From contig NZ_JABWGN010000010.1 of assembly GCF_013363975.1 (NCBI RefSeq), positions 372,001 through 436,000 on the forward strand: DNA of 64,000 bases. Reading direction: 5' to 3'. The stretch's first letter is position 1; every line of letters starts with the position of its first letter. Positions 55,205 through 64,000 of this stretch are shown here, one piece after another. This DNA is from Nonomuraea montanisoli (GTDB lineage Bacteria; Actinomycetota; Actinomycetes; Streptosporangiales; Streptosporangiaceae). A program made the translations under genes and the position numbers. The notes under the pieces are model-generated. The model was not told the origin of the DNA. It saw nothing but the letters and a program-made list of their open reading frames with translations, and ran no database searches.

Positions 55205-56410
55205 TCAGCCGTTGACGCGGGCGACCCCGTCCTTCCTGGCCTGCTCGGCCACGGCCGCGGTGACGGCGGGGGCGACCCGCTCGTCGAAGGGGCTGGGGAT
55301 GACGTAGTCGGCCGCGAGGTCGTCGCCCACGACGGCGGCGAGCGCGGTGGCGGCGGCCACCTTCATGTTCTCGGTGATGGCGGTGGCCCGGACGTCGAGC
55401 GCCCCGCGGAAGACGCCGGGGAAGGCGAGCACGTTGTTGATCTGGTTGGGGAAGTCGGAGCGGCCGGTGGCGACCACGCGGGCGTGGCGGGCGGCCACGG
55501 ACGGCGCCACCTCGGGCGTGGGGTTGGACAGCGCGAACACGATCGAGTCGGGCGCCATGGACGCGATGGCCTCCTCCGACACGGTCGAGCCGGACAGGCC
55601 GACGAACACGTCGGCCCCGGCCAGCGCCTGCTCGGTGGAGCCGGTGTGGCCGGCCCGGTTGGTGTCGCGGGCCAGGGCCGACTTCACCGGGTTGAGGTCG
55701 TCGCGGCCGGAGTGGATCATGCCCTTGGAGTCGGCCACGGCGATGTCGCCGATGCCGGCCTCCAGCAGGATGCGGGTGACCGCGACGCCGGAGGCGCCGG
55801 CACCGGCGACGACGGCGCGCAGGTCGCCGAGCGTGCGGCCGGTGAGGCGGGCGGCGTTGGTGAGGGCGGCCAGGACGACGATGGCGGTGCCGTGCTGGTC
55901 GTCGTGGAAGACGGGGATGTCGAGCAGCTCGCGCAGGCGGTCCTCGACCTCGAAGCAGCGGGGGGCGCTGATGTCCTCGAGGTTGATGCCGCCGAAGGAA
56001 GGGGCGAGCCGGACGACGGTCTCGACGAGCGCGTCGACCTCGGTGCAGTCGAGGCAGATCGGCACGGCGTCGACCCCGGCGAACTCCTTGAACAGCAGCG
56101 CCTTGCCCTCCATGACGGGCATGGCGGCGGCGGGGCCGATGTCGCCGAGGCCGAGCACGGCGGTGCCGTCGGAGACGACGGCCACGACGTTGGAGACCCA
56201 CGTGTAGTCGTTGACCAGCGACGGCGTGTCGGCGATGGCGGTGCAGACCTTGGCCACCCCGGGGGTGTAGGCCAATGACAGGTCGCCGGCGTCGCGGACG
56301 GGGATGGTGGAGCGGACCTCCAGCTTGCCGCCGCGGTGCAGGGCGAAGACCGGATCGACGTCGAGTGAGGCAGGTGAGGACGATGCGGACGAGGCAGGAG
56401 AGGCAGTCAC
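55205..56410 (-). CDS. NAD(P)-dependent malic enzyme
   Basis: A 401-residue malic enzyme of the short bacterial type (malate to pyruvate plus CO2). Visible residues are the catalytic Tyr of LAYTPGVAKVC, Lys in GKALLFKEFAG, the metal site in VFHDDQHGTAIV and the nucleotide motif VAGAGASGVAVTRIL, plus DSKGMIH and FALSNPTPEV. I start at GTG 56410 (TASPASSAS); the longer open frame upstream runs into promoter sequence. The first 20 residues are a Ser/Ala-rich tail. It links the TCA cycle to pyruvate; no local partner is evident. Confidence 0.92.
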   Translation of the reverse strand: MTASPASSASSSPASLDVDPVFALHRGGKLEVRSTIPVRDAGDLSLAYTPGVAKVCTAIADTPSLVNDYTWVSNVVAVVSDGTAVLGLGDIGPAAAMPVMEGKALLFKEFAGVDAVPICLDCTEVDALVETVVRLAPSFGGINLEDISAPRCFEVEDRLRELLDIPVFHDDQHGTAIVVLAALTNAARLTGRTLGDLRAVVAGAGASGVAVTRILLEAGIGDIAVADSKGMIHSGRDDLNPVKSALARDTNRAGHTGSTEQALAGADVFVGLSGSTVSEEAIASMAPDSIVFALSNPTPEVAPSVAARHARVVATGRSDFPNQINNVLAFPGVFRGALDVRATAITENMKVAAATALAAVVGDDLAADYVIPSPFDERVAPAVTAAVAEQARKDGVARVNG

Positions 56411-56689
56411 AGAGAGACCCCAGTTGTCATCGGACGGACGAAGGACCTTCGGCAGACGGCGCGAGAGGCCTGGCTTCGGTAGCCGCCAGGTTCCCCTCCC
56501 GAACGTCTCGTGAGGGGTTACGGGGGTCACCCGTCGCCCCATAGTGCCACACGCCGACACGACCACAGGTATCGCCATCGACGCCGTTCCGTTGACGCAT
56601 TGTTAAATGTCCGATGACGGAGCCGGGCAACCTGCCACTTAAACTTCACCAAATCCGACTTTTATGACATATCTCTGAGGAGGCCTGAC

Positions 56690-57547
56690 ATGGCCCTCTG
56701 GCCCAGGAGCAGCCGTGGCCAAGCCATCGGCGCGCTCGCCCTGACCGCCGTCCTGGCGCTGTCCGGCTGCGGCGGCGGTTCGGGAGGCGGCTCCACCTCC
56801 GCCACCACCGGAGGCGGCAATGCCGCGGGCGGAGCCAAGCTCGTCCACCCGGGCAAGCTCACCACCTGCACCAACATCCCGTACGAGCCGTTCCAGTTCA
56901 AGGACAAGGACGGCAAGGTCGTCGGGTTCGACGTGGACATCGTCGACCTGGTCGCCAAGAAGCTCGGCGTCCAGCAGGAGATCGTGGACATCGACTTCGC
57001 CGTCATCAAGAGCGGCGCGGCCATGGCCACCGGCAAGTGCGACGTCGCCGCCGCCGGTATGACGATCACTCCCGAGCGCAAGCAGAACATCACGTTCTCC
57101 GAGCCCTACTTCGACGCCACGCAGGCGCTGCTGGCCAAGAAGGGCACCGGCGCCAAGTCGCTGGAGGACGTCAAGGCCAAGGGCCTCAAGCTGGGCGCCC
57201 AGGCCAGCACGACGGGCCTCGACTACGTCAAGAAGCAGGGCCTGGACCCGACCGAGTACGCCGACAGCTCCAAGGAGCTGCTGGCGCTGCAGGCCGGCCA
57301 GGCGGACGTGATCGTCCAGGACCTGCCGGTCGTGCTGACCTGGCTGAAGAAGCCGGAGATCGCCGCCAAGTTCGAGCTGATCGCCAGCCTCGACACCGGT
57401 GAGCAGTACGGCATCGGCCTGAAGAAGGCCGCCGACCCGGTCCTGCTCAAGACGATCAACGACACGATCACCCAGGCCAAGTCCGACGGCACGTACGAGA
57501 AGATCTACGTCAAGTGGTTCGGCAAGAAGCCCGGCGAGCTGGGTTGA
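56690..57547 (+). CDS. Glutamine-type amino acid ABC transporter binding lipoprotein
   Basis: A 285-residue solute-binding protein of family 3. The signal peptide ends in the lipobox LALSGC, followed by a Gly/Ser/Thr linker to about residue 50. The domain has LTTCTNIPYEPFQFKDKDG, VVGFDVDIVDLVAKKLG, AAAGMTITPERKQNITFSEP and YGIGLKKAADPVLLKTIN. Polar amino acids are the usual ligand. First gene of a three-gene operon, with a strong GAGGAGG before ATG. Confidence 0.92.
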   Translation: MALWPRSSRGQAIGALALTAVLALSGCGGGSGGGSTSATTGGGNAAGGAKLVHPGKLTTCTNIPYEPFQFKDKDGKVVGFDVDIVDLVAKKLGVQQEIVDIDFAVIKSGAAMATGKCDVAAAGMTITPERKQNITFSEPYFDATQALLAKKGTGAKSLEDVKAKGLKLGAQASTTGLDYVKKQGLDPTEYADSSKELLALQAGQADVIVQDLPVVLTWLKKPEIAAKFELIASLDTGEQYGIGLKKAADPVLLKTINDTITQAKSDGTYEKIYVKWFGKKPGELG

Positions 57548-57550
57548 TCC

Positions 57551-58386
57551 ATGACGGATCGCCTCCCACCACCGGTGGCGGCTGAGCCGGGCGCGAAGGC
57601 CCGGCTCAGCCCGCGTAAGAAGCAGCGCATCAGCCGCGCGATCCAGTACGCCGTGCTGGTCGCGATCGTCGTCGGCGTCATCCTGTACGCCGACTGGGGC
57701 AGCCTGGCGGAGAACTTCGCCAAGCCGGACGTGGCCGACAAGGCCCTGCCCGAGCTGTTCACGGTCGCGTTGCGCAACACGATCATCTACACGGTCGGCG
57801 GCTTCGTCTTCTCGTTCGTGCTCGGGCTGGTGCTCGCGCTCATGAAGCTGTCGACCGTCCGGCCGTACCGCTGGATCTCGACCCTCTACATCGAGATCTT
57901 CCGCGGGCTGCCCGCCCTGCTCATCTTCCTGCTCATCACCTTCCTGCCGCTGGCCCTGCCCGGCTTCGAGGTGCCCGGCGGCACGTACGGCCAGGGCATC
58001 CTGGGCCTCGGCCTGGTCGGCGCGGCCTACCAGGCGGAGGTGTTCCGGGCCGGCCTGCAGGCGGTGCCCAAGGGGCAGGTCGAGGCGGCGCGCTCGCTCG
58101 GCATGTCGGCCGCGCGGGCCCAGGTCACTGTGATCATCCCGCAGGCCATCAGGATCGTCATCCCGCCGACCACCAACCAGTTCGTGGCGTTGCTCAAGGA
58201 CTCGTCGCTGGTGCTGTTCCTCGGCGTGTCCGGCGAGTACGTGGAGCTGGCCAAGTTCGGCAACGACCTGGCCTCCCAGTACGCCAACGCCACGCCGATC
58301 ATGGTGTCCGGCCTGACGTACCTGCTGGTGACGATCCCTCTGGGGCACCTCACGACCCGGCTGGAGAAGCGGAAGACGGGGGTCCG

Positions 58387-58390
<4 letters not shown>
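57551..58390 (+). CDS. Amino acid ABC transporter permease
   Basis: A 279-residue HisM/GlnP-type permease. A basic N-terminus (LSPRKKQRISRAIQ) precedes four to five helices (AVLVAIVVGVILYADWG, GGFVFSFVLGLVLALMKLS, LLIFLLITFLPLALPG). The family loop EVFRAGLQAVPKGQVEAARS is present and contacts the ATPase. It starts 3 bases after the binding protein stop and overlaps the ATPase start by 4 bases. Confidence 0.93.
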
Positions 58391-59130
<740 letters not shown>

Positions 59131-59145
59131 CGCGCGAGGACGGAT

Positions 59146-59186
59146 GAGGGGCGGCCACCTTCCGCGGACCACGGTGGCCGCCCCTC
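59146..59186 (+). terminator. Terminator after the amino acid importer operon
   Basis: A perfect 14-base stem (gaggggcggccacc and complement) with a 13-base loop, 15 bases past the ATPase stop. Confidence 0.85.
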
Positions 59187-59228
59187 CGCGGGCATCACAT
59201 CGGGTCCTTCGCCGTGTAATACTCCGGC

Positions 59229-59660
59229 ATGGACTTGACCTCTTACGCCGAGTGGGCGGTCCGTCTCGTCAACGACCCCGACCCGTCGCCCGCCCTGCGG
59301 GAGCTGCGCGACCAGCTCGCCGCCGTCTTCGACGCCGGGGACGAGGCCACCGTCGCGGCGCTGCTCAACGTGCTGCTCGTCCTCCATCCCGTACGGCCGC
59401 AGCTCACCGCCCACGACGGCCGCGGCTGGCACCTGCACCTGGCCGAGGACCCCACGCAGAACCCCGCCGCGGGCGCCGTCATGGGCCTGGCCGCGGTGGT
59501 CGCCGAGCACGGCGCCGAACGGCTGGGCCGCTGCCACGATCCCCGCTGCGGCCGGGCGTTCCTCGACACCTCCTCCAACCGCTCGCGCCGCTACTGCTCC
59601 TCCCGCTGCGCCAGCCGCGCCAACGTCGCCGCCCACCGGGCCCGCCGCCGCGGCCAATGA
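59229..59660 (+). CDS. CGNR zinc-finger protein (ABATE-type), short form
   Basis: A 143-residue putative transcription factor. The N-terminal part (VRLVNDPDPSPALRELRDQL, then a LHLAEDPTQNPAAG strand) corresponds to a shortened ABATE domain. The C-terminal zinc finger is complete: LGRCHDPRCGRAFLDTSSNR, then RYCSSRCASRANVAAHRARR (four cysteines). Typical members have about 180-200 residues, so the first helices are abbreviated. These proteins are thought to respond to small ligands or stress in actinomycetes. Confidence 0.8.
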   Translation: MDLTSYAEWAVRLVNDPDPSPALRELRDQLAAVFDAGDEATVAALLNVLLVLHPVRPQLTAHDGRGWHLHLAEDPTQNPAAGAVMGLAAVVAEHGAERLGRCHDPRCGRAFLDTSSNRSRRYCSSRCASRANVAAHRARRRGQ

Positions 59661-59666
59661 GCCGGA

Positions 59667-59975
59667 TCACGGACGCGGGCCTGCCGCACCCCGCCGCGGC
59701 GGCCAGTACCGCAGCACGACCCGCCCGACCACGTCGGTGACGGGCCCGAAGTCCCAGCTGTCGCGCCGGCCGGAGGCCCGCTGGTTGTCGCTCTCCAGCC
59801 ACCACCCGTCCTCGCCCCGCCAGGCGGCCCGCTTGACGATCAGCCGGGAGGAGTCGCCGGGGAGCCTGGCGACCACGATGTCGCCGGGCCTGACCGGGGC
59901 GCCACGCCGCACCAGGAGCCAGTCCCCGGGCAGCAGCGCGGGGCGCATCGAATCCCCTTCGACACGCACTCTCAT
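59667..59975 (-). CDS. sodX: Nickel superoxide dismutase maturation protease
   Basis: A 102-residue S26-family signal-peptidase-like protein. The Ser/Lys dyad is Ser9 in VEGDSMRPALLPGD and Lys48 in RLIVKRAAW. The GDIVVARLPG segment and absence of a membrane anchor match SodX (CbiXhp-like) proteins that remove the leader of Ni-SOD in the cytoplasm. It is divergent from sodN across 90 bases, the usual arrangement, which strongly supports the assignment. Without it the SodN N-terminal His cannot bind nickel. Confidence 0.9.
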   Translation of the reverse strand: MRVRVEGDSMRPALLPGDWLLVRRGAPVRPGDIVVARLPGDSSRLIVKRAAWRGEDGWWLESDNQRASGRRDSWDFGPVTDVVGRVVLRYWPPRRGAAGPRP

Positions 59976-60065
59976 ACGCCGAGACCCCCTCCGTCACGGG
60001 CCTTGCGACCCGAGTAAGGTCGGTAACTGGACCAAGCTGACTCAGCATCAAGGAAGGACCTTCTG

Positions 60066-60467
60066 ATGCTCGCACGACTGCTACGACCCAAGCACGTCGC
60101 CTCCGCGCACTGCGACCTGCCCTGCGGCGTCTACGACCCCGCTCAGGCGCGGATCGAGGCGGAGTCGGTCAAGGCGATCATGGAGAAGTACGCGGCCAAC
60201 GAGGACCCGGTGTTCCGCGCTCGCGCGCTGACCATCAAGGAGGAGCGGGCCGAGCTGGTCAAGCACCACCTGTGGGTGCTGTGGACCGACTACTTCAAGC
60301 CCCCGCACCTGGAGCAGTACCCCCAGCTCCACCAGCTCTTCTGGGACGCCACGAAGCTGGCCGGCGCGGCGGGCGCCAAGGGCACGGTCGAGGTCGCCAA
60401 GGCCGAGGACCTGCTCGGCAAGATCGACGAGATCTCCAAGATCTTCTGGGAGACCAAGGCCGCGTAG
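60066..60467 (+). CDS. sodN: Nickel superoxide dismutase
   Basis: A 133-residue precursor. The nickel-hook sequence HCDLPCGVYDP begins at His15 after the 14-residue leader MLARLLRPKHVASA, so mature His1, Cys2 and Cys6 are present. Hallmarks of the helical bundle follow (ARIEAESVKAIMEKYAAN, VKHHLWVLWTDYFKPPHL). The mature enzyme (119 residues) is close to the 117 of Streptomyces SodN. It disproportionates superoxide as a homohexamer. An 11-bp palindrome (gctga-c-tcagc, 60036-60046) lies just upstream. A strong terminator follows. Confidence 0.97.
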   Translation: MLARLLRPKHVASAHCDLPCGVYDPAQARIEAESVKAIMEKYAANEDPVFRARALTIKEERAELVKHHLWVLWTDYFKPPHLEQYPQLHQLFWDATKLAGAAGAKGTVEVAKAEDLLGKIDEISKIFWETKAA

Positions 60468-60475
60468 AACGGCGC

Positions 60476-60512
60476 AAAGGCTCTGTGTGGTTACCCGCTA
60501 CACAGAGCCTTT
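60476..60512 (+). terminator. Terminator after sodN
   Basis: A perfect 13-base stem (aaaggctctgtgt and complement), an 11-base loop and a following T-run. Confidence 0.9.
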
Positions 60513-60594
60513 TCCGTTGTTGGCGAGTCTGAATCGTCCAAGCACCTCTCAGGGGCGGTAAGTTGCAGTCAGCGTCGTATACGCGAGGAGGAAC

Positions 60595-61020
60595 GTGACC
60601 GAGGAAACCGAGACGCGCATGGAGGGCGAGACCGGCATCCGCGACGTGGTGAGCATCAGGCTTCCCGCGGCGAGCGCCTACCTGTCCGTGTTGCGTACGG
60701 CCACGGCCGGGCTGGCCGCCCGGCTGGACTTCACGCTCGACGAGATCGAGGATCTGCGGATCGCGGTCGACGAGGCGTGCGCCATGCTCCTGAACGAGGC
60801 GGTCCCGGGCACCGACCTGACCGCCGAGTTCGAGCTGACCGGGCAGGAGATGCAGGTCAAGGTCGAGGTGGCGACTGTCGGCAGCTCCGCGCCCAAGCGC
60901 GACGACTTCGCCTGGATGGTCCTGACCGCCCTGGCCGACGACGTGGAGGCGGTCACCGACTCTCCCGACCGTATGGCGATCGTCCTGCGTAAGCGCCGAG
61001 GCGCGGCGAGGCCGGCGTGA
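60595..61020 (+). CDS. RsbW-like anti-sigma factor (HATPase)
   Basis: A 141-residue GHKL-type ATP-binding protein. The N-box is in DLRIAVDEACAMLLNEAV and the first strand is VVSIRLPAASAYLSVLRTA, as in anti-sigma-factor kinases of the SigB/SigF system. It starts with GTG behind GAGGAGG. It is coupled to the following sigma factor gene (4-base overlap), which it should bind and hold inactive. The kinase G-boxes are abbreviated, so anti-anti-sigma phosphorylation is not assured. Confidence 0.88.
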   Translation: MTEETETRMEGETGIRDVVSIRLPAASAYLSVLRTATAGLAARLDFTLDEIEDLRIAVDEACAMLLNEAVPGTDLTAEFELTGQEMQVKVEVATVGSSAPKRDDFAWMVLTALADDVEAVTDSPDRMAIVLRKRRGAARPA

Positions 61021-61817
61021 CGGAAAGGACTGGAGCCATGGCCACCAGCGACCACGCTGTGCCCGACCGGGTCCGCGCCCGCATGCTGTTCGCCGAGCTG
61101 GCCGAGCTCGGGCCCGAGGAGCCGCGCCGTCAGCGCATCAGGGACGAGCTGGTGGAGCTCCACCTTCCGCTGGTCGAGTACCTCGCGCGGCGCTTCCGCA
61201 ACCGCGGCGAATGGCTCGACGACCTCACCCAGGTCGCCACGATCGGGCTCATCAAGTCGATCGACCGGTTCGACCTCAACCGCGGCGTGGAGTTCTCCAC
61301 CTACGCGACGCCGACGATCGTCGGCGAGATCAAGCGGCACTTCCGTGACAAGGGCTGGGCGGTCCGGGTGCCGCGCCGCCTGCAGGAGCTCAAGCTCTCG
61401 CTGACGAAGGCGATAAGCGATCTGTCGCAGCGCGAGGGGCGCGCGCCGACGGTCGCCGAGCTGGCCGCCTACCTCAAGATGACCGAGGAGGAGGTGCTGG
61501 AGGGGCTGGAGTCGGCCAACGCCTACTCGACGGTGTCCCTCGACGCGCCCGACTCCGGCGACGACGACGCGCCCGCCGTGTCCGACTCGCTCGGCATCGT
61601 GGACGAGTCGCTCGAAGGGGTCGAGTACCGCGAGTCGCTCAAGCCGCTGCTCGAACGCCTGCCGCCGCGCGAGAAGCGCATTCTCCTGCTGCGGTTCTTC
61701 GGCAACATGACGCAGTCGCAGATCGCCACCGAGCTGGGCATCTCGCAGATGCACGTCTCGCGCCTGCTGGCCCGCACGCTGGCCCAGCTGCGCGAGGGCC
61801 TCACCGCCGACGACTGA
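61017..61817 (+). CDS. SigB/SigF-type RNA polymerase sigma factor
   Basis: A 266-residue sigma factor with regions 2, 3 and 4. Region 2 is YLARRFRNRGEWLDDLTQVA, IDRFDLNRGVEFSTYATPTI and VGEIKRHFRDKGWAVRVPRR; region 3 begins RLQELKLSLTKAISDL; region 4 is ENEKR-like (PPREKRILLLRFFGNMTQSQ, IATELGISQMHVSRLLART). This is the SigF/SigB type controlling stress or spore-wall genes. The coupled GTG at 61017 or the ATG at 61038 may be the start. Its RsbW-like partner precedes it. Confidence 0.93.
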   Translation: MTERTGAMATSDHAVPDRVRARMLFAELAELGPEEPRRQRIRDELVELHLPLVEYLARRFRNRGEWLDDLTQVATIGLIKSIDRFDLNRGVEFSTYATPTIVGEIKRHFRDKGWAVRVPRRLQELKLSLTKAISDLSQREGRAPTVAELAAYLKMTEEEVLEGLESANAYSTVSLDAPDSGDDDAPAVSDSLGIVDESLEGVEYRESLKPLLERLPPREKRILLLRFFGNMTQSQIATELGISQMHVSRLLARTLAQLREGLTADD

Positions 61818-61822
61818 CGCCG

Positions 61823-62218
61823 TCAGCGGGTCTCCTGGCCGTCGCCGTACAACGCCTTGGTGGTGGGGGGTGCGAGCAGGGCGGCCAGGCCGATCACCGC
61901 CACCACGACCAGCGGGATCCCGAGGTCGGGCCGGCTGGAGTCGATGAGCGTGATCGCGACGGGCAGCAGGAAGATCTGGGCGAGCACGCCCGGCGTCCTG
62001 CCCCACCGCTCGCCTCTCAGCAGGCCGCCCCACGCCACCCAGAGCAGCCCCGCGCCGATCAGCATGCCGAAGGCCGCCTCGGCGATGGCGCTGGTCGTGT
62101 CGCCGGCCAGCCCGCGCGCGGTCTCGACCGCCACGAAACCACCCAGCCCGAACGTCACGAGGCCCTCCAGGGCGACGACGACGGCGGCGACCAGCAGGCT
62201 CAGGGGACGCTTCGACAC
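61823..62218 (-). CDS. Small four-helix membrane protein
   Basis: A 131-residue integral membrane protein with four hydrophobic helices (LSLLVAAVVVALEGLVTFGL, AAFGMLIGAGLLWVAWGGL, GVLAQIFLLPVAITLI, LGIPLVVVAVIGLAALLAP). It starts with GTG. It belongs to a common but uncharacterised actinobacterial type, and no functional residues are visible. It converges on the sigma factor gene with only 5 bases between them. Confidence 0.75.
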   Translation of the reverse strand: MSKRPLSLLVAAVVVALEGLVTFGLGGFVAVETARGLAGDTTSAIAEAAFGMLIGAGLLWVAWGGLLRGERWGRTPGVLAQIFLLPVAITLIDSSRPDLGIPLVVVAVIGLAALLAPPTTKALYGDGQETR

Positions 62219-62328
62219 ACGGGAACCCTATCCGCTCCGGCCGCCGGTCCCGCCCCCGCCCGGACCTCCAGGTGCGAAACCAGGATCTTCTCGACAAGAC
62301 AGACATCCATCATGGATACGCTGGCCTC

Positions 62329-63372
62329 ATGCGCGCGATGCTGCTGGTCAACCCCAAAGCGACGACCACGAACGCCCGCACCCGGAACGTGCTGATCCGG
62401 GCGCTCGGGGCGACCATGGACCTGACCGTCGAGGAGACCGGCTACCGGGGCCACGCGGCGGCGCTGGCCGCCACCGCGCGCGCGAAGGGGTACGACGTGG
62501 TGGCCGTCCTGGGCGGGGACGGCACGATCAACGAGACGGTGAACGGCCTCCTCAACCCCGTCAACGGCATCGCCGCCCCGCCTTCCGGCCCCACCGGCGA
62601 CGCCTCCCACGAAGGCCGCACCGACGGCGCTCCCCATGGGCCGTCCGGCCCCTCCGTCCCGGACGGCGACCCGAGCGCCGGGCGCCCGGCCGTGATCGTC
62701 ATCCCCGGCGGCAGCGCCAACGTGTTCGCCCGCGGGCTCGGCCTGCCGAACGATCCCGTGGAGGCCACCGGCGCGGTGCTGGAGGCACTGCGCGAGGGCC
62801 GCCGCAGGACCGTCGGCCTCGGCCAGGCCCTCTGGGACCACGAGAGCCGATATTTCACCTTCTGTGCGGGCCTGGGGTACGACGCCGAGGTCGTCCGGGC
62901 CGTCGAGGGCCTGCGCGGCGCCGGCCGCAAGGCGACGCCCGCCCGCTACGTGAACACCGCGCTACGGCACTATGTCGCCACCGACAAGCGGCGTCCCGCG
63001 ATGACGCTGACCGGTCCGGGCATCCCCACGGCGGCGGGGATCTTCATGGCGATCATCTCCAACACCTCGCCCTGGACGTACGTCGGCACGCGGCCCGTCC
63101 GCCCCACGCCGTGGGCCTCCTTCGAGACCGGCCTCGACATGCTGGGGCTCCAGCGCCTGGGCCTGACCTCGTTGATGCCGCTCATCCAGCACATTCTCAC
63201 GGAGAGTGACGCCCTTCCGTCCGGCCGGCACCTCGTCCAACTGCATGACGAACCCGAGTTCACCCTCACCGCGGACCGTCCGGTGGCCTTCGAACTGGAC
63301 GGGGACTACCTGGGCGAACGCGAATCCGTAACGTTCCGGTCTATCCCGAACGCGTTACAAGTCCTGGTCTAG
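62329..63372 (+). CDS. Diacylglycerol/sphingosine kinase-family lipid kinase
   Basis: A 347-residue DAGK-catalytic-domain protein. N-terminal AMLLVNPKATTT, the nucleotide motif VVAVLGGDGTINETVNGLL and the VIVIPGGSANVFARGLGLP segment are family hallmarks, and the C-terminal LTADRPVAFELDGDYLGE is the usual closing strand. Between the GGDGTxNE and PGGSAN motifs is a Pro/Gly-rich insertion of about 40 residues (starting IAAPPSGPTGD) not found in YegS-like kinases. I start at ATG 62329, since upstream residues precede the fold. It probably phosphorylates a lipid such as diacylglycerol. Confidence 0.88.
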   Translation: MRAMLLVNPKATTTNARTRNVLIRALGATMDLTVEETGYRGHAAALAATARAKGYDVVAVLGGDGTINETVNGLLNPVNGIAAPPSGPTGDASHEGRTDGAPHGPSGPSVPDGDPSAGRPAVIVIPGGSANVFARGLGLPNDPVEATGAVLEALREGRRRTVGLGQALWDHESRYFTFCAGLGYDAEVVRAVEGLRGAGRKATPARYVNTALRHYVATDKRRPAMTLTGPGIPTAAGIFMAIISNTSPWTYVGTRPVRPTPWASFETGLDMLGLQRLGLTSLMPLIQHILTESDALPSGRHLVQLHDEPEFTLTADRPVAFELDGDYLGERESVTFRSIPNALQVLV

Positions 63373-63578
63373 CTGGTTACATTCGGTCATTGTGTGACGC
63401 ATCCGACATCCATTACGGCCAAAACTTCGCCCGGAACCCCTTGCGTGCACTCTCCGTGGCTGACAGGCTCAGACTGACGTCGGAACGTAGGACGTTTAAC
63501 CAGAACCCCGAGGTCGTTCCGGTCGTCCGGCGAGTAGTTCCCGGCCCCCCATGGTCCGGGTCTTTGCTCGCGCGCCTT

Positions 63579-63594
63579 AGTGAAACTCTTCACA
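63579..63594. promoter_or_regulatory. CRP-like site upstream of whiB1
   Basis: AGTGA-aactct-TCACA matches the CRP consensus at 9 of 10 positions, 56 bases before the whiB1 start. Mycobacterial whiB1 is a known CRP target, which supports the reading. The gap 63373-63650 holds no gene. Confidence 0.55.
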
Positions 63595-63650
63595 AAGTAG
63601 TAGCCGCACGGAGCCCGACCAACAGGCTCCATCTACTAAGGAGTGGACGC

Positions 63651-63905
63651 ATGGACTGGCGCCACCGAGCTGCCTGCCGTGACGTGGACCCCGAGCTGTT
63701 CTTCCCGATCGGCAACACCGGCCCCGCGCTCATGCAGATCGAGGAGGCCAAGCAGGTCTGCCGTTCCTGCCCGGCCGTGGACGCGTGCCTGAAGTGGGCC
63801 CTGGAGTCCGGCCAGGACGCCGGTGTCTGGGGCGGCCTGAGCGAGGACGAGCGTCGCGCGCTCAAGCGCCGCACGGCTCGTGCCCGCGCCCGCGCCTCCG
63901 CCTGA
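63651..63905 (+). CDS. whiB1: WhiB1/WblE-type iron-sulfur transcriptional regulator
   Basis: An 84-residue Wbl protein. Four cluster cysteines are present (C9, C37, C40, C46) in the spacing CX27CX2CX5C, with the GVWGG turn and a basic C-terminus (RALKRRTARARARA). It binds a 4Fe-4S cluster and region 4 of the primary sigma factor in relatives; the WhiB1/WblE branch is near-ubiquitous in actinobacteria and NO-sensitive. The start has AAGGAG eight bases upstream. A CRP-like site sits in the promoter. The remaining bases to the window end hold no gene. Confidence 0.93.
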   Translation: MDWRHRAACRDVDPELFFPIGNTGPALMQIEEAKQVCRSCPAVDACLKWALESGQDAGVWGGLSEDERRALKRRTARARARASA

Positions 63906-64000
63906 CCCCACCCGACCGGAACACCCCCTCCCCGGAGCCCCTGCCCCCGGCAGTCGCCCCCTCGGCGCGTCCCGCAGCCGCGCCGTCCGTGAAACGTCGA

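Noticed and set aside
63387..63632. Minus-strand ORF of 81 codons upstream of whiB1
   Set aside because: It covers the whiB1 promoter and shows no ribosome-binding site or recognisable family.

Overview
The window is high-GC actinomycete chromosome, most likely from the Streptosporangiaceae (Nonomuraea-like). The supporting genes are a fused 2-oxoglutarate decarboxylase (kgd), a WhiB1-type regulator, an RsbW/SigF-type pair, an F420-type flavin reductase, a nickel superoxide dismutase with its maturation protease, a Streptomyces-subtilisin-inhibitor (SSI) homologue, and many one-component regulators. Genus assignment is inference. I saw no tRNA, rRNA, insertion sequence, prophage or CRISPR array.

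Layout. 0-12 kb: small enzymes with their regulators (SARP/AfsR-like regulator beside an FAD monooxygenase, a methyltransferase, an ECF sigma factor with its membrane partner, a secreted DNRLRE protein, a class C serine hydrolase, a PadR/membrane-protein pair). 12-20 kb: accessory genes (VOC protein, a protein with two degenerate nucleotide-cyclase domains, PPOX/MarR pair, a triplicated HEAT-like protein, orphan ORFs, and a Fic protein whose catalytic histidine is replaced by proline). 20.6-27.6 kb: a six-gene minus-strand operon for uptake and oxidation of a sugar or cyclitol (ROK regulator, RbsA/RbsC/RbsB-type ABC importer, Gfo/Idh dehydrogenase, IolE-like isomerase). 27.7-34.6 kb: SDR, DapB-like dehydrogenase, MBL hydrolase, GST, MFS exporter with ArsR-type regulator, B3/4 protein. 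34.7-45 kb: kgd, DUF4097/PadR pair, MpaB-type oxygenase, quinone oxidoreductase, SCP2-like thiolase.

The most unusual region is 45.0-53.7 kb. An SSI-type protease inhibitor is divergent from five consecutive secreted trypsin-fold proteins. The first (P1) keeps the His/Asp/Ser triad. The next four (P2-P5) keep His and Asp but have aspartate where the nucleophilic serine should be. P3-P5 also carry a repetitive insert of roughly 120-130 residues between the catalytic Asp and the dead serine site. P2, P3 and P4 each have a CRP-like TGTGA-N6-TCACA site upstream and start with TTG, and P3 and P4 share an identical 29-bp leader with a hairpin. I read this as an expanded, cAMP-CRP-controlled pseudoprotease family paired with one active protease and an inhibitor; the function is not known to me.

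53.7-64 kb is more conventional: XRE/TPR regulator, malic enzyme, glutamine-type ABC importer, CGNR zinc-finger protein, divergent sodX/sodN, RsbW-like/SigF-like pair, diacylglycerol kinase family protein and whiB1. A second recurrent oddity is that many genes end in short tandem repeats (units of 7-45 bp) that usually copy the stop-codon region; most periods are 2 modulo 3, so the copied stops fall in successive reading frames.
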